A DNA stretch of 64,000 nucleotides from Io17-Chloro-G2 sp963663135. Lineage in GTDB: Bacteria > Chloroflexota > Dehalococcoidia > Lucifugimonadales > UBA3495. Positions within the stretch are counted from its first letter, which is position 1. The number at the start of each line of letters is the position of its first letter. Under the pieces are notes generated by a model. It had not been told where the DNA came from, ran no database searches, and saw only the letters and a program-made list of their open reading frames with translations. Location of the stretch: NCBI GenBank assembly GCA_963663135.2, contig CAXXRM010000005.1:310001-374000 (forward strand), in the 5' to 3' direction. The translations under genes were made by a program, and so were the position numbers. Shown here piece after piece: positions 33,694 through 41,769 of this stretch.

Positions 33694-33867
33694 ATTCACC
33701 TCTATGGAAATTCCCAAAGTTAAAAAGTGCATCTGCAATCGTAATAACCGGCCATCGTACTTTATCAACCGGTACACAGACGTGTCAACGGGCGGATGGC
33801 ATCGCAGGGGCAAAATTCCTGTCGGTATGGGATTCTAGCAACAACGTAAGGCGGTTTCGGGCGCGAA

Positions 33868-33903
33868 TTGGCCGCCATGACTCCTACCAGTCGTAGCGGC
33901 CAA
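33868..33903 (-). terminator. Hairpin after the frameshifted substrate-binding protein gene
   Basis: TTGGCCGC pairs with GCGGCCAA, and inside it ATGACT pairs with AGTCGT around a six-base loop. It lies 58 bases past the stop at 33961 on the minus strand. No long T-run follows, so efficiency is unclear. Confidence 0.45.
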
Positions 33904-33960
33904 CTCGGGTGGTCTTTGTAGGCTAGGGGGAAAGGGGCTTGAGCCAGCGGCTTGCGGTCT

Positions 33961-35803
33961 TTATTGACACCCTCCATCTACCGGACACTTGGCGTCCGGA
34001 TCCCACCAGATGTGGTCCCACTTGTTGATAATCTGGGGCGTTGTGGGGATATGGAAGTTCTGCAACCGGTAGTCCATGAGTCCGCCAGTCTCGCGCCATA
34101 GGAAGGGCACCGCATGACCCTCGCCCTTTCGGAGGATCTCCACCGCCTCTTCAAACAACGCTTGGCGCTTTTCGGTGTCTACCTCCCGGGCTTGTGCTTG
34201 GATGATCTCGTCAAGCCGCGGGTCGCTCCAGTTGGTGGGATTACGGTTGATGCCCTTATCGTAGACCTGGTTCAGAATGTCGGAAGGGTCGCTGATCAGG
34301 ATGGAGAATGGGGATTGGGTGAAAGGATATGTGCCTTCCCTCATATGCACTTGATACGTGGCCCCATCCACGGGCTTGAGCGTCATATTTATCCCCAAGT
34401 CCTTCCTCAACTGCTCGGAAATTATCTCGTACTGCGTGATGGTAAGTGCTTGGTTGCCGATGTTGGCGTCAATGTCAAAGCCGTCTGGATAGCCCGCGTC
34501 GGCCATCAGGGCCTTGGCCTCAGCTATGTCCAACGCCTTAGGAACCCGGTAGCCTGGCACATCCTCCAGACTATCGGGGTCTTCCACTAGCCCCGGAGGG
34601 AAGAAGGTGCCTACCACTGCGCCGCAGCCGGCTTCACCAACGCAGTAGGCGATTTCCACCACGTTCCGGCGGTCCACCCCCAAGAACATGGCCCGCCTCA
34701 CCCGTGGATCGTCAAAGGGCGGCTGGTCCGGGTAGACCAAAAACCATTGACCGGATACTTTCGGACCGGGTAGGAAAATTATCCTGCCTTTGGTGTCCTT
34801 TTGTACCTGGAAGCCGTCCTCCCGCCGATAGCTCGGGCTCAACCCTTCGATGGTAAAGACCTGCCCGATGTTTAACGACGCCATTATCCTGCTGACGTCC
34901 CGGATCCAGGTTGTCTTTAGGCCGTCGAAGTTAGGGTCGGCCCGGCTTGAAGTAGTTGGGGTTTCTTTCGTATTCGACAGATATCTTGGTCTGGAAATCC
35001 TTGATTATCCAGGGGCCGGAGCCCACGTCAAAAGTGGAGGGAAGGTCCATTTCCTCTGCCGTCAAACCCTCCGCTACGTGCTTGGGATACATCTTCATGT
35101 AGTCGGTGGCCACGTTGGTCAAAAACAGGGCCGCCGGGAACTTCAAAGGGATCTTGATTGTCTTTTCGTCCACTGCCTCTGCTTCCCCTTGTTGGTACAT
35201 GTCGCGCAACGCTCCGGTCCTGCTCCGGATGGCGTCAGGATCGGCGATCCGGTCCAGGCTGAACACGATGTCATCTGCGGTGACCGGTTGGCCGTCATGC
35301 CAGGAGGCGTCGTGCAGGGTGAAGATGTATTCAGAGCCTGCTTCGTTGACTTCCCAACCCGACGCCAGGTCGCCGATGATTTCGGTGGGATTCACAGGGT
35401 TGTACTCCACCAAGCCGTTGAACCGCTTGGATGAAGGAATGTTGCAGCTATAAAGGCTGGAGCAGGCGTGGACGTCCCACTGGCCGGCGGCGCTGCGGCC
35501 GATCTGTTGGAGGACCATGGGCTGGAATTTGCTGCCGGAAGTCCACTCCGGGACCAGAGGAAATTCCTTGGTTATGGAAGCAGGCAGAACCACCTCTGTG
35601 GGCGCCACGGTGGCTGCCGGAGCTGCTTCAGCGGTGGTGGGTTCTGGCGTGTCCTGGACGGAAACCTCCTGAGGAGTGGCGGCCGCTTCAGTCGTTGCCG
35701 GAGCAGGCTGTTCGGAGCCTCCGCAAGCCACTCCCACAGATATGACCAGAACAGATAGAAACAAAAGGGAGAATCTGCGTGGAGATATCTTGTGCATCGC
35801 CAT
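33961..35803 (-). pseudogene. Second family-5 substrate-binding lipoprotein, interrupted by a one-base insertion
   Basis: A tandem paralog of 31870-33693, highly similar along its length. The first frame (35803 to 34931) has a good ribosome-binding site (AAGGAG), a signal sequence with lipobox VGVAC and 290 residues ending FKPGRP then TAA. The homologous sequence continues in the next frame (FDGLKTTWIRDVSRIMASLN). Compared with the intact copy, one extra A in CCCTAACTTC near 34931-34933 causes the shift; removing it restores PYFDGLKTTW. Nothing else is broken, so this is either a recent mutation or an assembly error. Confidence 0.85.
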
Positions 35804-36016
35804 ATCTATCTCCTTGATGATTCTGTGTAAATATGCTAGGAAATCGACTATATCAGCTAAATAATCCCTATGTCAATGATTGAAAAATACCGAACGGGAG
35901 TTGTTAATTATCGAAATCCGCCACACATTTCGGTCGGAATTCGACGGCGAAGGCCTAAGCGGGGCCTGCCGGACAACCGGCTACCTTTCGACAGGTTTAG
36001 CGTGAGTGAAAAAGCA
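35804..36016. other. Intergenic region, no gene seen
   Basis: An A/T-richer stretch upstream of the interrupted lipoprotein gene, probably its promoter region, although I cannot fix the boxes. The right end contains TTTCGACAGGTTTAGCGTGAG, a phrase reminiscent of short dispersed intergenic repeats. Confidence 0.35.
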
Positions 36017-36058
36017 CCCCCTCCGGTCCCTTGACGGGCTCAGCATGACCGGAGGGGG
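36017..36058 (-). terminator. Rho-independent terminator of the dioxygenase alpha genes
   Basis: A 12-bp perfect stem (CCCCCTCCGGTC with GACCGGAGGGGG) around an 18-base loop. On the minus strand it is followed by TGCTTTTTCAC. It lies 48 bases past the stop of the alpha-subunit gene at 36106, so the upstream cluster is separated from the lipoprotein genes below. Confidence 0.75.
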
Positions 36059-36105
36059 CGAATGGAGAGGACCGGGAAGGTGAGGTGGCCGGACGCCAAT
36101 TAGGG

Positions 36106-37380
36106 CTAGGGTATGTCACCCCAGCTTTTGGCGTCCATGACCTCAGCCCACCGGCGGTAAAAGCTCCGGTGGTTGATTTCGCTGTAATGGGAGTCGCTCG
36201 ACCAGGCGGCCAGTTCGTCCTGGTAGCTTTCGTGACCCAAGCCCATCTGCACGTTCAAGGGATAACGCCTGGAAACAACACCCCGTCCGCTCTGGGAGCA
36301 TTGTTGCCAGTTGTCCATGTCGTCCTGCTCAAATGTGCCGGCCGGACCGAACGCCCGCATGCCGGTAAGCCGGAACGCTTCTTTAATCTCGGGCGAAGCG
36401 GCCTTGTCGACGTAAATCCAGGACCAGACCTCAGTTTTCTCGGGTCCCCGCGGGTGCCAAACCCTGAACGTATGGGAGGATGAAATCAGCATTGAAAAGT
36501 TTGGGAACACCGTCCCCACAGTGGGCTTGATGACGCCGCGGCGTTGCCCAAGACGGCTTTCAACCTCCGGCAGTATCTCCTGCTCGTAGGCCAATATGTT
36601 GCCTTCCGGCGGGTCTGTAATCTCCCCGGCCTGGGCGGCGATGATGCCGTGGCCGTTGCCCGGAGACACCAACGTCCCCGGCGACGAAGGCCGCCGCAGC
36701 CGGCGGTCGCTGGCGAATCCGGTCCTGATCGCCGATTGGTGGCTCCAGAAAGCGTGGTAGGCGTCTCCGCCGAAATTCTCCGCCGGCAGCTTCCAATTGC
36801 ACGGCATGACCCACTTTTGCACTCCGCCGACCACTTCAACGCCGCCTTCCCGGCGGTAAAAGAAGGCGTCCAGGTACCAAGCCATTTCGCCCAGGTATTC
36901 GTGGAGGGGCGGGGCTTGGGGGTCGAAGGTGGCGAAGTACAACCCCCTGTGGTGGTCGAGTTGGGCCACGGGCATCAGCCCCCATTGGCTCTGGTCCAAC
37001 TCTCCGTAGTAGGCGTCCTGCTGGTTGGGAACGGCGGCCAAACGGCCGTCGTTTCCGTATGACCAGCCGTGGTAGGCGCAATTGAAGAAGGCCGCGTTGC
37101 CTGAGCTGGCCCGGCACAAGCGGTTGCCCCGGTGGCGGCAGATGTTCAGGAATGCGTTCACCTGGCCCTTCGAGTCCCGCCAGACCAGGACCGGGTCTTC
37201 TCCGACGTAGGTGGTGAAGAAGTCGCCGGGGTTGGGAATCTGGCTTTCGTGGCAGAGGAAGGACCAGCAGCGGGCGAAGACGTTCTCCAACTCCTGCTGG
37301 TAGATGTCCTCATCTTGGTAAATTCGCCGGCTGAGCAAGCCCGTGTCGGAATCCACCAGTGTGGTTAATTCGGCTACCAC
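36106..37380 (-). CDS. Rieske ring-hydroxylating dioxygenase alpha subunit (copy 2)
   Basis: A 424-residue catalytic subunit. The Rieske [2Fe-2S] ligands are Cys81, His83, Cys101 and His104 (CRHRGN and CAYHGW). The mononuclear iron site is ENFGGDAYHAFWSH with His209 and His214 and bridging Asp206; the third ligand is probably an Asp in FEQDDMDNW. Such enzymes add both atoms of O2 to an aromatic ring to give a cis-dihydrodiol. It lies 81 bases after the other alpha-subunit gene, of which it is a clear paralog, and ends before a strong terminator. Confidence 0.95.
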   Translation of the reverse strand: MVAELTTLVDSDTGLLSRRIYQDEDIYQQELENVFARCWSFLCHESQIPNPGDFFTTYVGEDPVLVWRDSKGQVNAFLNICRHRGNRLCRASSGNAAFFNCAYHGWSYGNDGRLAAVPNQQDAYYGELDQSQWGLMPVAQLDHHRGLYFATFDPQAPPLHEYLGEMAWYLDAFFYRREGGVEVVGGVQKWVMPCNWKLPAENFGGDAYHAFWSHQSAIRTGFASDRRLRRPSSPGTLVSPGNGHGIIAAQAGEITDPPEGNILAYEQEILPEVESRLGQRRGVIKPTVGTVFPNFSMLISSSHTFRVWHPRGPEKTEVWSWIYVDKAASPEIKEAFRLTGMRAFGPAGTFEQDDMDNWQQCSQSGRGVVSRRYPLNVQMGLGHESYQDELAAWSSDSHYSEINHRSFYRRWAEVMDAKSWGDIP

Positions 37381-37461
37381 GACGCTCCTCCTGTGTCCTG
37401 CTGGAAATCATGCTGGTGTGGCACGCTTAGCGGCTGGAACGAATATTCGGACTCCCCAAGC

Positions 37462-38721
37462 TCACCAGCCGTTGCCGCTCATCAACTCGGCCCAACGTCG
37501 ATAGAATCCCCGGTGGTTGGACTCGCTGAACCGGAAATCGCTGACGGTGGCGTCCAATGACTGGTCGAACTGGTCGTGTCCCAGCCCCATTTGCATGTTC
37601 AGGTCCAACCGGCGGGACACCACGCCCCGGCAGGTCTGGGTGCATTCCTGCCAGTTGTCCATGTCGTCCTGCTCGAAGGTGCCCGATGGACTGAAACCAT
37701 GAATCGCCGACAGCCGGAACTGCTCCTTGATCTCCGGGGGAGCGGCTTTGTCGACGAATGCCCAGGACCAGACCTCGATGCTGCCCGGCCCGCGCGGGTG
37801 CCACACCCGCATGGCCCGGGAGGTGCCCCGGAGGAAGGAAAAGTTGGGGAACGCGGTGCCCACTATTGGGTTCACCTGGCCGTATCTGGAGCCCAAGCGC
37901 CGGTCCACCTCGGGGCGTATCGATTCTTCGTAGGCCAGTATTTCAGGCACGGGCGGATCGGCCGAATCATTGGGTCCCACTGAGATGATGCAGTGCCCGT
38001 TGCCCGGAGAAATCATAGCGCCGCCGGAAGTGGGCTTGGCGGTTACGCCGGTGCTGAACCCGGAACGGATGGCCGACAGGTGGGTCCAGGCTACGTGGTA
38101 GGCGTCGCCGCCGAAATTCTCGGCGGGGAATTTCCAGTTGCAGGGCACCACCCACTTGTGGACTCCGCCCAAGACCTCAATGCCGCCTTCCCGCCGGTCG
38201 AAAAAGGCGTCCAGGTACCAGGCCATCGAACCCAGGTAGTCCAGCAGCGGCGGAGCAGTAGGGTCGAAGGTGGCGAAATACAAGCCCTTGTAGCTGTCCA
38301 ACTGCGCCACCGGGACCAACCCCCACTGGTCGGTCTTCAATTCTCCGAAGTACGCATCATCAATATTGGGAACAGCCAGAAGCCGCCCGTCGTTCGCATA
38401 GGCCCACCCGTGGTAAGCGCAGGTGAACGAAGAGGCGTTGCCCAGGTCGGCCCGGCACAGGCGGTTGCCCCGATGACGGCACTGATTCAAGAAAGCGTTG
38501 ACCTTGCCCTGGCTGTCCCGCCACACCAGGACTGGGTCCTCCCCCATGTAGGTGGCGAAAAAGTCTCCGGGGTTGGGCACCTGGCTTTCGTGGCAAAGGA
38601 ACATCCAGCAGCGGGCGAAAATGTTTTCCAATTCCTGCTGGTAGATGTCGTCTTCAATGAAGATACGGCGGCTGATCAGTCCTTTTTCAGCATCCACCAA
38701 GGGTCTTACATCGGTAACCAT
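37462..38721 (-). CDS. Rieske ring-hydroxylating dioxygenase alpha subunit (copy 1)
   Basis: A 419-residue catalytic subunit starting at ATG 38721, after GGAGGG. Rieske ligands are again Cys81, His83, Cys101 and His104, and the mononuclear iron histidines are His209 and His214 (ENFGGDAYHVAWTH). It shares most of its length with copy 2 but differs in the substrate-pocket region after residue 215, which suggests a different ring specificity. The downstream dihydrodiol-dehydrogenase-like SDR gene at 38801 is upstream in transcription, so the order is SDR, alpha 1, alpha 2. Confidence 0.95.
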   Translation of the reverse strand: MVTDVRPLVDAEKGLISRRIFIEDDIYQQELENIFARCWMFLCHESQVPNPGDFFATYMGEDPVLVWRDSQGKVNAFLNQCRHRGNRLCRADLGNASSFTCAYHGWAYANDGRLLAVPNIDDAYFGELKTDQWGLVPVAQLDSYKGLYFATFDPTAPPLLDYLGSMAWYLDAFFDRREGGIEVLGGVHKWVVPCNWKFPAENFGGDAYHVAWTHLSAIRSGFSTGVTAKPTSGGAMISPGNGHCIISVGPNDSADPPVPEILAYEESIRPEVDRRLGSRYGQVNPIVGTAFPNFSFLRGTSRAMRVWHPRGPGSIEVWSWAFVDKAAPPEIKEQFRLSAIHGFSPSGTFEQDDMDNWQECTQTCRGVVSRRLDLNMQMGLGHDQFDQSLDATVSDFRFSESNHRGFYRRWAELMSGNGW

Positions 38722-38800
38722 AGCAACCCTCCTGCTGTTTGCCCTCTTAGCTGCCATCCTTTACCTGCTGGCGTTTGGGCGGGCGATTTGGCGCCGGGTC

Positions 38801-39601
38801 CTAATTGCCCGGACGCCGCCACCGCAATAGGGAACCGGCGTCGGTGGGGATCACCGACCCGGTGATGCCGGCGGCATTTTCCCGGGAAGCCAGGAAAAGG
38901 AACGAATTGGCAATGTCTCGCGGCTGAAGCGCCCTTTGTTGGGGATTGTTGACCCGCATCCGCTCCTCGGTGCCTGGGTCGGCAAAGTGGGAGCTGCCGG
39001 CGCGGCCGGCGGTTTCCAGGCCGCGCAGGTCGGTCATGACCCCTCCGGGAGCTACCCCGTTGACCCTGATTTCCGGGGCCAACTCCGCGGCCAACTCTTT
39101 GATCAACCCCATCACGGCGTGCTTGGATGCTGTGTACATCGGCCCGCCGCCCCCCGAGTTAAAGCCGGCCACCGACGCCGTAAACACCATGCAGCCTTGG
39201 GTCTTCCGAAGCTCGGCAAGCGAGGCCTTGGCGCCCAGCAGGCAGCCTTTGACGTTGACACCGAAGAGCTCGTCAAAGGAATCGCTGATCTGGTCTTCGG
39301 GAGTTTCATCAAGGTTCAGGTTACTGTCGAAGATTCCTGCGTTGCCCGCAAAGACGTCCAACCGACCGAAGGAGCGAACAGTTTGTTCCACCGCCCTCTT
39401 GTTGTCGGCGAGAAGCGAGACGTCGCCATGAATTCCGACCAGGGATTCTCCGAAATCTTTCTGCAATTCCCCAACGCGTTCGGCGAAACGGTCCATCACG
39501 CCCACCCTGGCGCCTTCTTCAATGAAACGCTCGACGATGGCATGGCCGATGCCCGAGCCGCCACCGGTGATCAGCGCAACCTGACCGTCAAGCCACCCCA
39601 T
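38801..39601 (-). CDS. SDR-family dehydrogenase, cis-dihydrodiol dehydrogenase-like
   Basis: A 266-residue short-chain dehydrogenase. The nucleotide-binding TGGGSGIG is at residues 12-19, NAG at about 89-91, and the catalytic Ser/Tyr/Lys in FTASVAG and YTASK. The overall layout and GWLDGQVALITGGGSGIGHA start resemble biphenyl/benzene cis-dihydrodiol dehydrogenases, which rearomatise the dioxygenase product to a catechol with NAD. The adjacent dioxygenase alpha genes support that assignment, but general SDRs look similar. Confidence 0.85.
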   Translation of the reverse strand: MGWLDGQVALITGGGSGIGHAIVERFIEEGARVGVMDRFAERVGELQKDFGESLVGIHGDVSLLADNKRAVEQTVRSFGRLDVFAGNAGIFDSNLNLDETPEDQISDSFDELFGVNVKGCLLGAKASLAELRKTQGCMVFTASVAGFNSGGGGPMYTASKHAVMGLIKELAAELAPEIRVNGVAPGGVMTDLRGLETAGRAGSSHFADPGTEERMRVNNPQQRALQPRDIANSFLFLASRENAAGITGSVIPTDAGSLLRWRRPGN

Positions 39602-39839
39602 CAGAAAACTCCTTTCGTCGACGCCTGCAATGCTATCGGGAGAGCCCGCGGCTTTGGGAAAATCCCGTTCACTCTATGATACCAGTGAAGCCGGAGGGAG
39701 TATAACGGTAATGCTTCTCAGGTTCTAGCAGTGGCTTGGGTTGGCCCTATCTCAAGAAGGCCCTCTGAGTGGACGGGAGCCTGCCTTGCTATACTGGGAC
39801 GAAGAAAAACGCAAGAAAACTGTTTCGCGAGGAGTAGCC

Positions 39840-40832
39840 ATGGCCCGCTACGGAGTAAGGCTGGAAACGGACCCCCGGCTGACCCTGCAGGACTGCCAGC
39901 AGTTGGCCCGTAGAGCGGAAAACTTGGGCTATGAATCGGTTTGGCTCCCGGAGGGCCGCAGCCGGGATGCTTTTACGTCATTGGCTGCCATGGCTCTGGC
40001 CACGGAAAGGGTCACGCTGGGAACCGGCATTATCCAGGTGTTCGCCCGGACGGCCTCCAACACCGCGATGGCCGCGGCGGGCATGGCGACGCTATCGGGA
40101 GGGCGGTTCATACTGGGGTTGGGCGTGGGCCACGGCCCCAGCGTTGAAACCTGGGACGGGGTGCCCTTTAAACGACCGATCACGCGTCTCCGGGAGACCA
40201 TCCAAATCGTCCGCGGCCTCTTGACCGGCGAGCAGGTCGACTTCGCTGGGAAGCACTTCAACGTGTCCGGCGCGTCCCTGGGTGAGGCGGCTCCAGCGGG
40301 GAAGACGCCCATTTACATCGCTGCGCTGGGCCCCCAGATGCTGGAAATGGCAGGAGAGCTGGCTGATGGAATCCTGATGAACTGGCCAACCGCCGCGTTT
40401 TTGCCCCAGGCGGTGGAGTACGTGAAACGGGGCGCGGACAAAGCAGGCCGGGATATTTCAGAGATAGACATCGGTGGGTACGTCCGGGTCGCGGTCGGAG
40501 ATGATATGGGACCGCTCCGGGCGGCGCTGCGAGGCCAGGTCATCCGGCAGGCCGGCTTGCCCTTCTACCGAAACATGTTCACCGCCGCCGGATTCCAGGA
40601 GGAAATGGAGGCGGTGAATACGGCGCTGGCCGCCGGCGACACGGACAAGGCGTTGGCGGCAGTGACGGAAGAAATGCAAGACCAGGTAGCGGTGGTGGGC
40701 AACCCCGACCACTGCCGGGAGCAGTTTGAGGTCAGAAGAGCCGCCGGGCTGCAACTGCCGGTGGTTGCCCCGTTCACCGTGGGCGACACACTGGAGTCCC
40801 ACCAAAGGGTCATCGACGCCCTGGCGCCGTAG
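39840..40832 (+). CDS. LLM-class oxidoreductase, F420-type branch
   Basis: A 330-residue luciferase-superfamily protein. I take ATG 39840, which follows GCGAGGAGTAGCC; a longer frame begins at 39741. VWLPEGRSRDAFTSLAAMALATERVTLG and GRFILGLGVGHGPSVETWDGVPF are typical of the branch that includes F420-dependent reductases and Mer-like enzymes. It lacks the EHH motif of the luciferase-like monooxygenases. The gene is convergent with the peroxiredoxin gene downstream. Confidence 0.85.
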   Translation: MARYGVRLETDPRLTLQDCQQLARRAENLGYESVWLPEGRSRDAFTSLAAMALATERVTLGTGIIQVFARTASNTAMAAAGMATLSGGRFILGLGVGHGPSVETWDGVPFKRPITRLRETIQIVRGLLTGEQVDFAGKHFNVSGASLGEAAPAGKTPIYIAALGPQMLEMAGELADGILMNWPTAAFLPQAVEYVKRGADKAGRDISEIDIGGYVRVAVGDDMGPLRAALRGQVIRQAGLPFYRNMFTAAGFQEEMEAVNTALAAGDTDKALAAVTEEMQDQVAVVGNPDHCREQFEVRRAAGLQLPVVAPFTVGDTLESHQRVIDALAP

Positions 40833-40903
40833 ACCTGCCGGGGACTCCCCGCTTCCATCCAAGGCTTGTCGAAGGGTTGTCCCCTAGCCCCCGACCCAAC
40901 GGG

Positions 40904-41362
40904 TCACCCCAGGCTGGCCAGGGCCTCCGTTTGCTGCTCGACTGTCGCCAGGTCGGGCAGCACGCTAACTATTAATCCCTGCTCGTCGATGATAGCCGCG
41001 GGGCGCCTTCCCTCCGCTGGGTTTGCCAGGTATTGGTCGTCATCGGCATTGGAAAGGCCAAAAGCCACGGCTATGGTCTGATCAGGGTCCTGCAGGACAG
41101 GAAAGGGGAGGTCCTCTTTCTCGACCCATGCTTGGGACGCTTCCGGGCCCCGGTTGTTGACCCCGAATACCAGGATATTCTTGCTTTGGAAATCGGAGTA
41201 GTTGTCACGGTACCCGTGACTGTGACGGGTTCAATTGCCGCCGCCGGGGGACGTGAAAAACCAGAGCCAGACCTTGCTGCCTTTCAGGTCGGACAGCTTG
41301 AATTCCTTGCCCGTGTGGTCCGTCGCCGTGAAATCCGGCGCCGTGTCGCCCTCTTTGAGCAT
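40904..41362 (-). CDS. Peroxiredoxin, candidate selenoprotein with UGA-encoded residue 44
   Basis: A 152-residue AhpC/TSA-type peroxiredoxin read through one in-frame TGA at 41233-41231. ATG 41362 follows AAGGAGG by eight bases. Residues 1-43 run MLKEGDTAPDFTATDHTGKE to WLWFFTSPGGGN; after the TGA, TRHSHGYRDNYSDFQSKN, LVFGVNN, LPFPVLQDPD and RPAAIIDEQG follow in the same frame without another stop. The TGA aligns without gaps with the peroxidatic cysteine of BCP/AhpE-like proteins (TPGC-T-x-E...FRD). A 17-base hairpin begins 10 bases after it. Both facts point to selenocysteine. The enzyme would reduce peroxides with a thiol donor. No selenocysteine machinery gene is in the window, so a nonsense-mutated pseudogene cannot be fully excluded. 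Confidence 0.8.
41204..41220 (-). promoter_or_regulatory. Candidate bacterial SECIS hairpin
   Basis: On the minus strand GTCACGG-GTA-CCGTGAC forms a perfect 7-bp stem, or a 5-6-bp stem with a GG-containing loop. It starts 10 bases after the in-frame UGA. Size (17 nt) and distance match the minimal SelB-binding hairpin known from E. coli fdhF (17 nt, 11 nt after the UGA). An overlapping alternative pairing (ACCCGT with ACGGGT) exists, so the structure should be tested. Confidence 0.6.
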
Positions 41363-41597
41363 CGGGGTGGCCTCCTTATGGAATACCGAAACGGTCAGGT
41401 CATCGGCCCAGGCCAACCGGTTGAACCGGCTTCTAGCGTTCAACCGCGCGGGGCTGAGGTAATTGCCTTGATTATACTCGCTCCGGTCTACCCCTCAACC
41501 AATGCTAAAACTACGCAGGCTATGTGGCGCTCCTAACGGTGTCGTTAACTTGCAGCATGCGGCCAACAAAGGGAACTGGATCCCCAACGGCAACTAA
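41363..41597. other. Divergent upstream region, no gene seen
   Basis: Lies between the peroxiredoxin start and the promoter of the deacylase. The minus-strand ribosome-binding site AAGGAGG of the peroxiredoxin is at about 41371-41377. I see no further gene or repeat. Confidence 0.4.
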
Positions 41598-41626
41598 TTG
41601 AAGGGGTTGTTGGGTTTTGTTACACT
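41598..41626 (+). promoter_or_regulatory. Candidate promoter of the deacylase-like gene
   Basis: TTGAAG (41598-41603), a 17-base spacer and TACACT (41621-41626). It would give a leader of about 135 bases before ATG 41770. The leader contains a short CCGGAACACACC segment but no structure I can assign. Confidence 0.45.
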
Positions 41627-41769
41627 TGGGGTAACCAGGGCTGAAGATCATGGAAACAGGCTTGGTTCAGCCGATAATGCGCCTCAATCTATTATGGAGG
41701 TTACGGAAACCGGAACACACCATATCTTGAGGTTAGCTCCGGTGCAACGGGGCAAAAGGAGTGAGGACC

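Noticed and set aside
40904..41230. Peroxiredoxin simply as a nonsense pseudogene
   Set aside because: Kept only as an alternative: the stop is a UGA exactly at the catalytic Cys position, the rest of the frame is intact for 108 codons and a SECIS-like hairpin follows.
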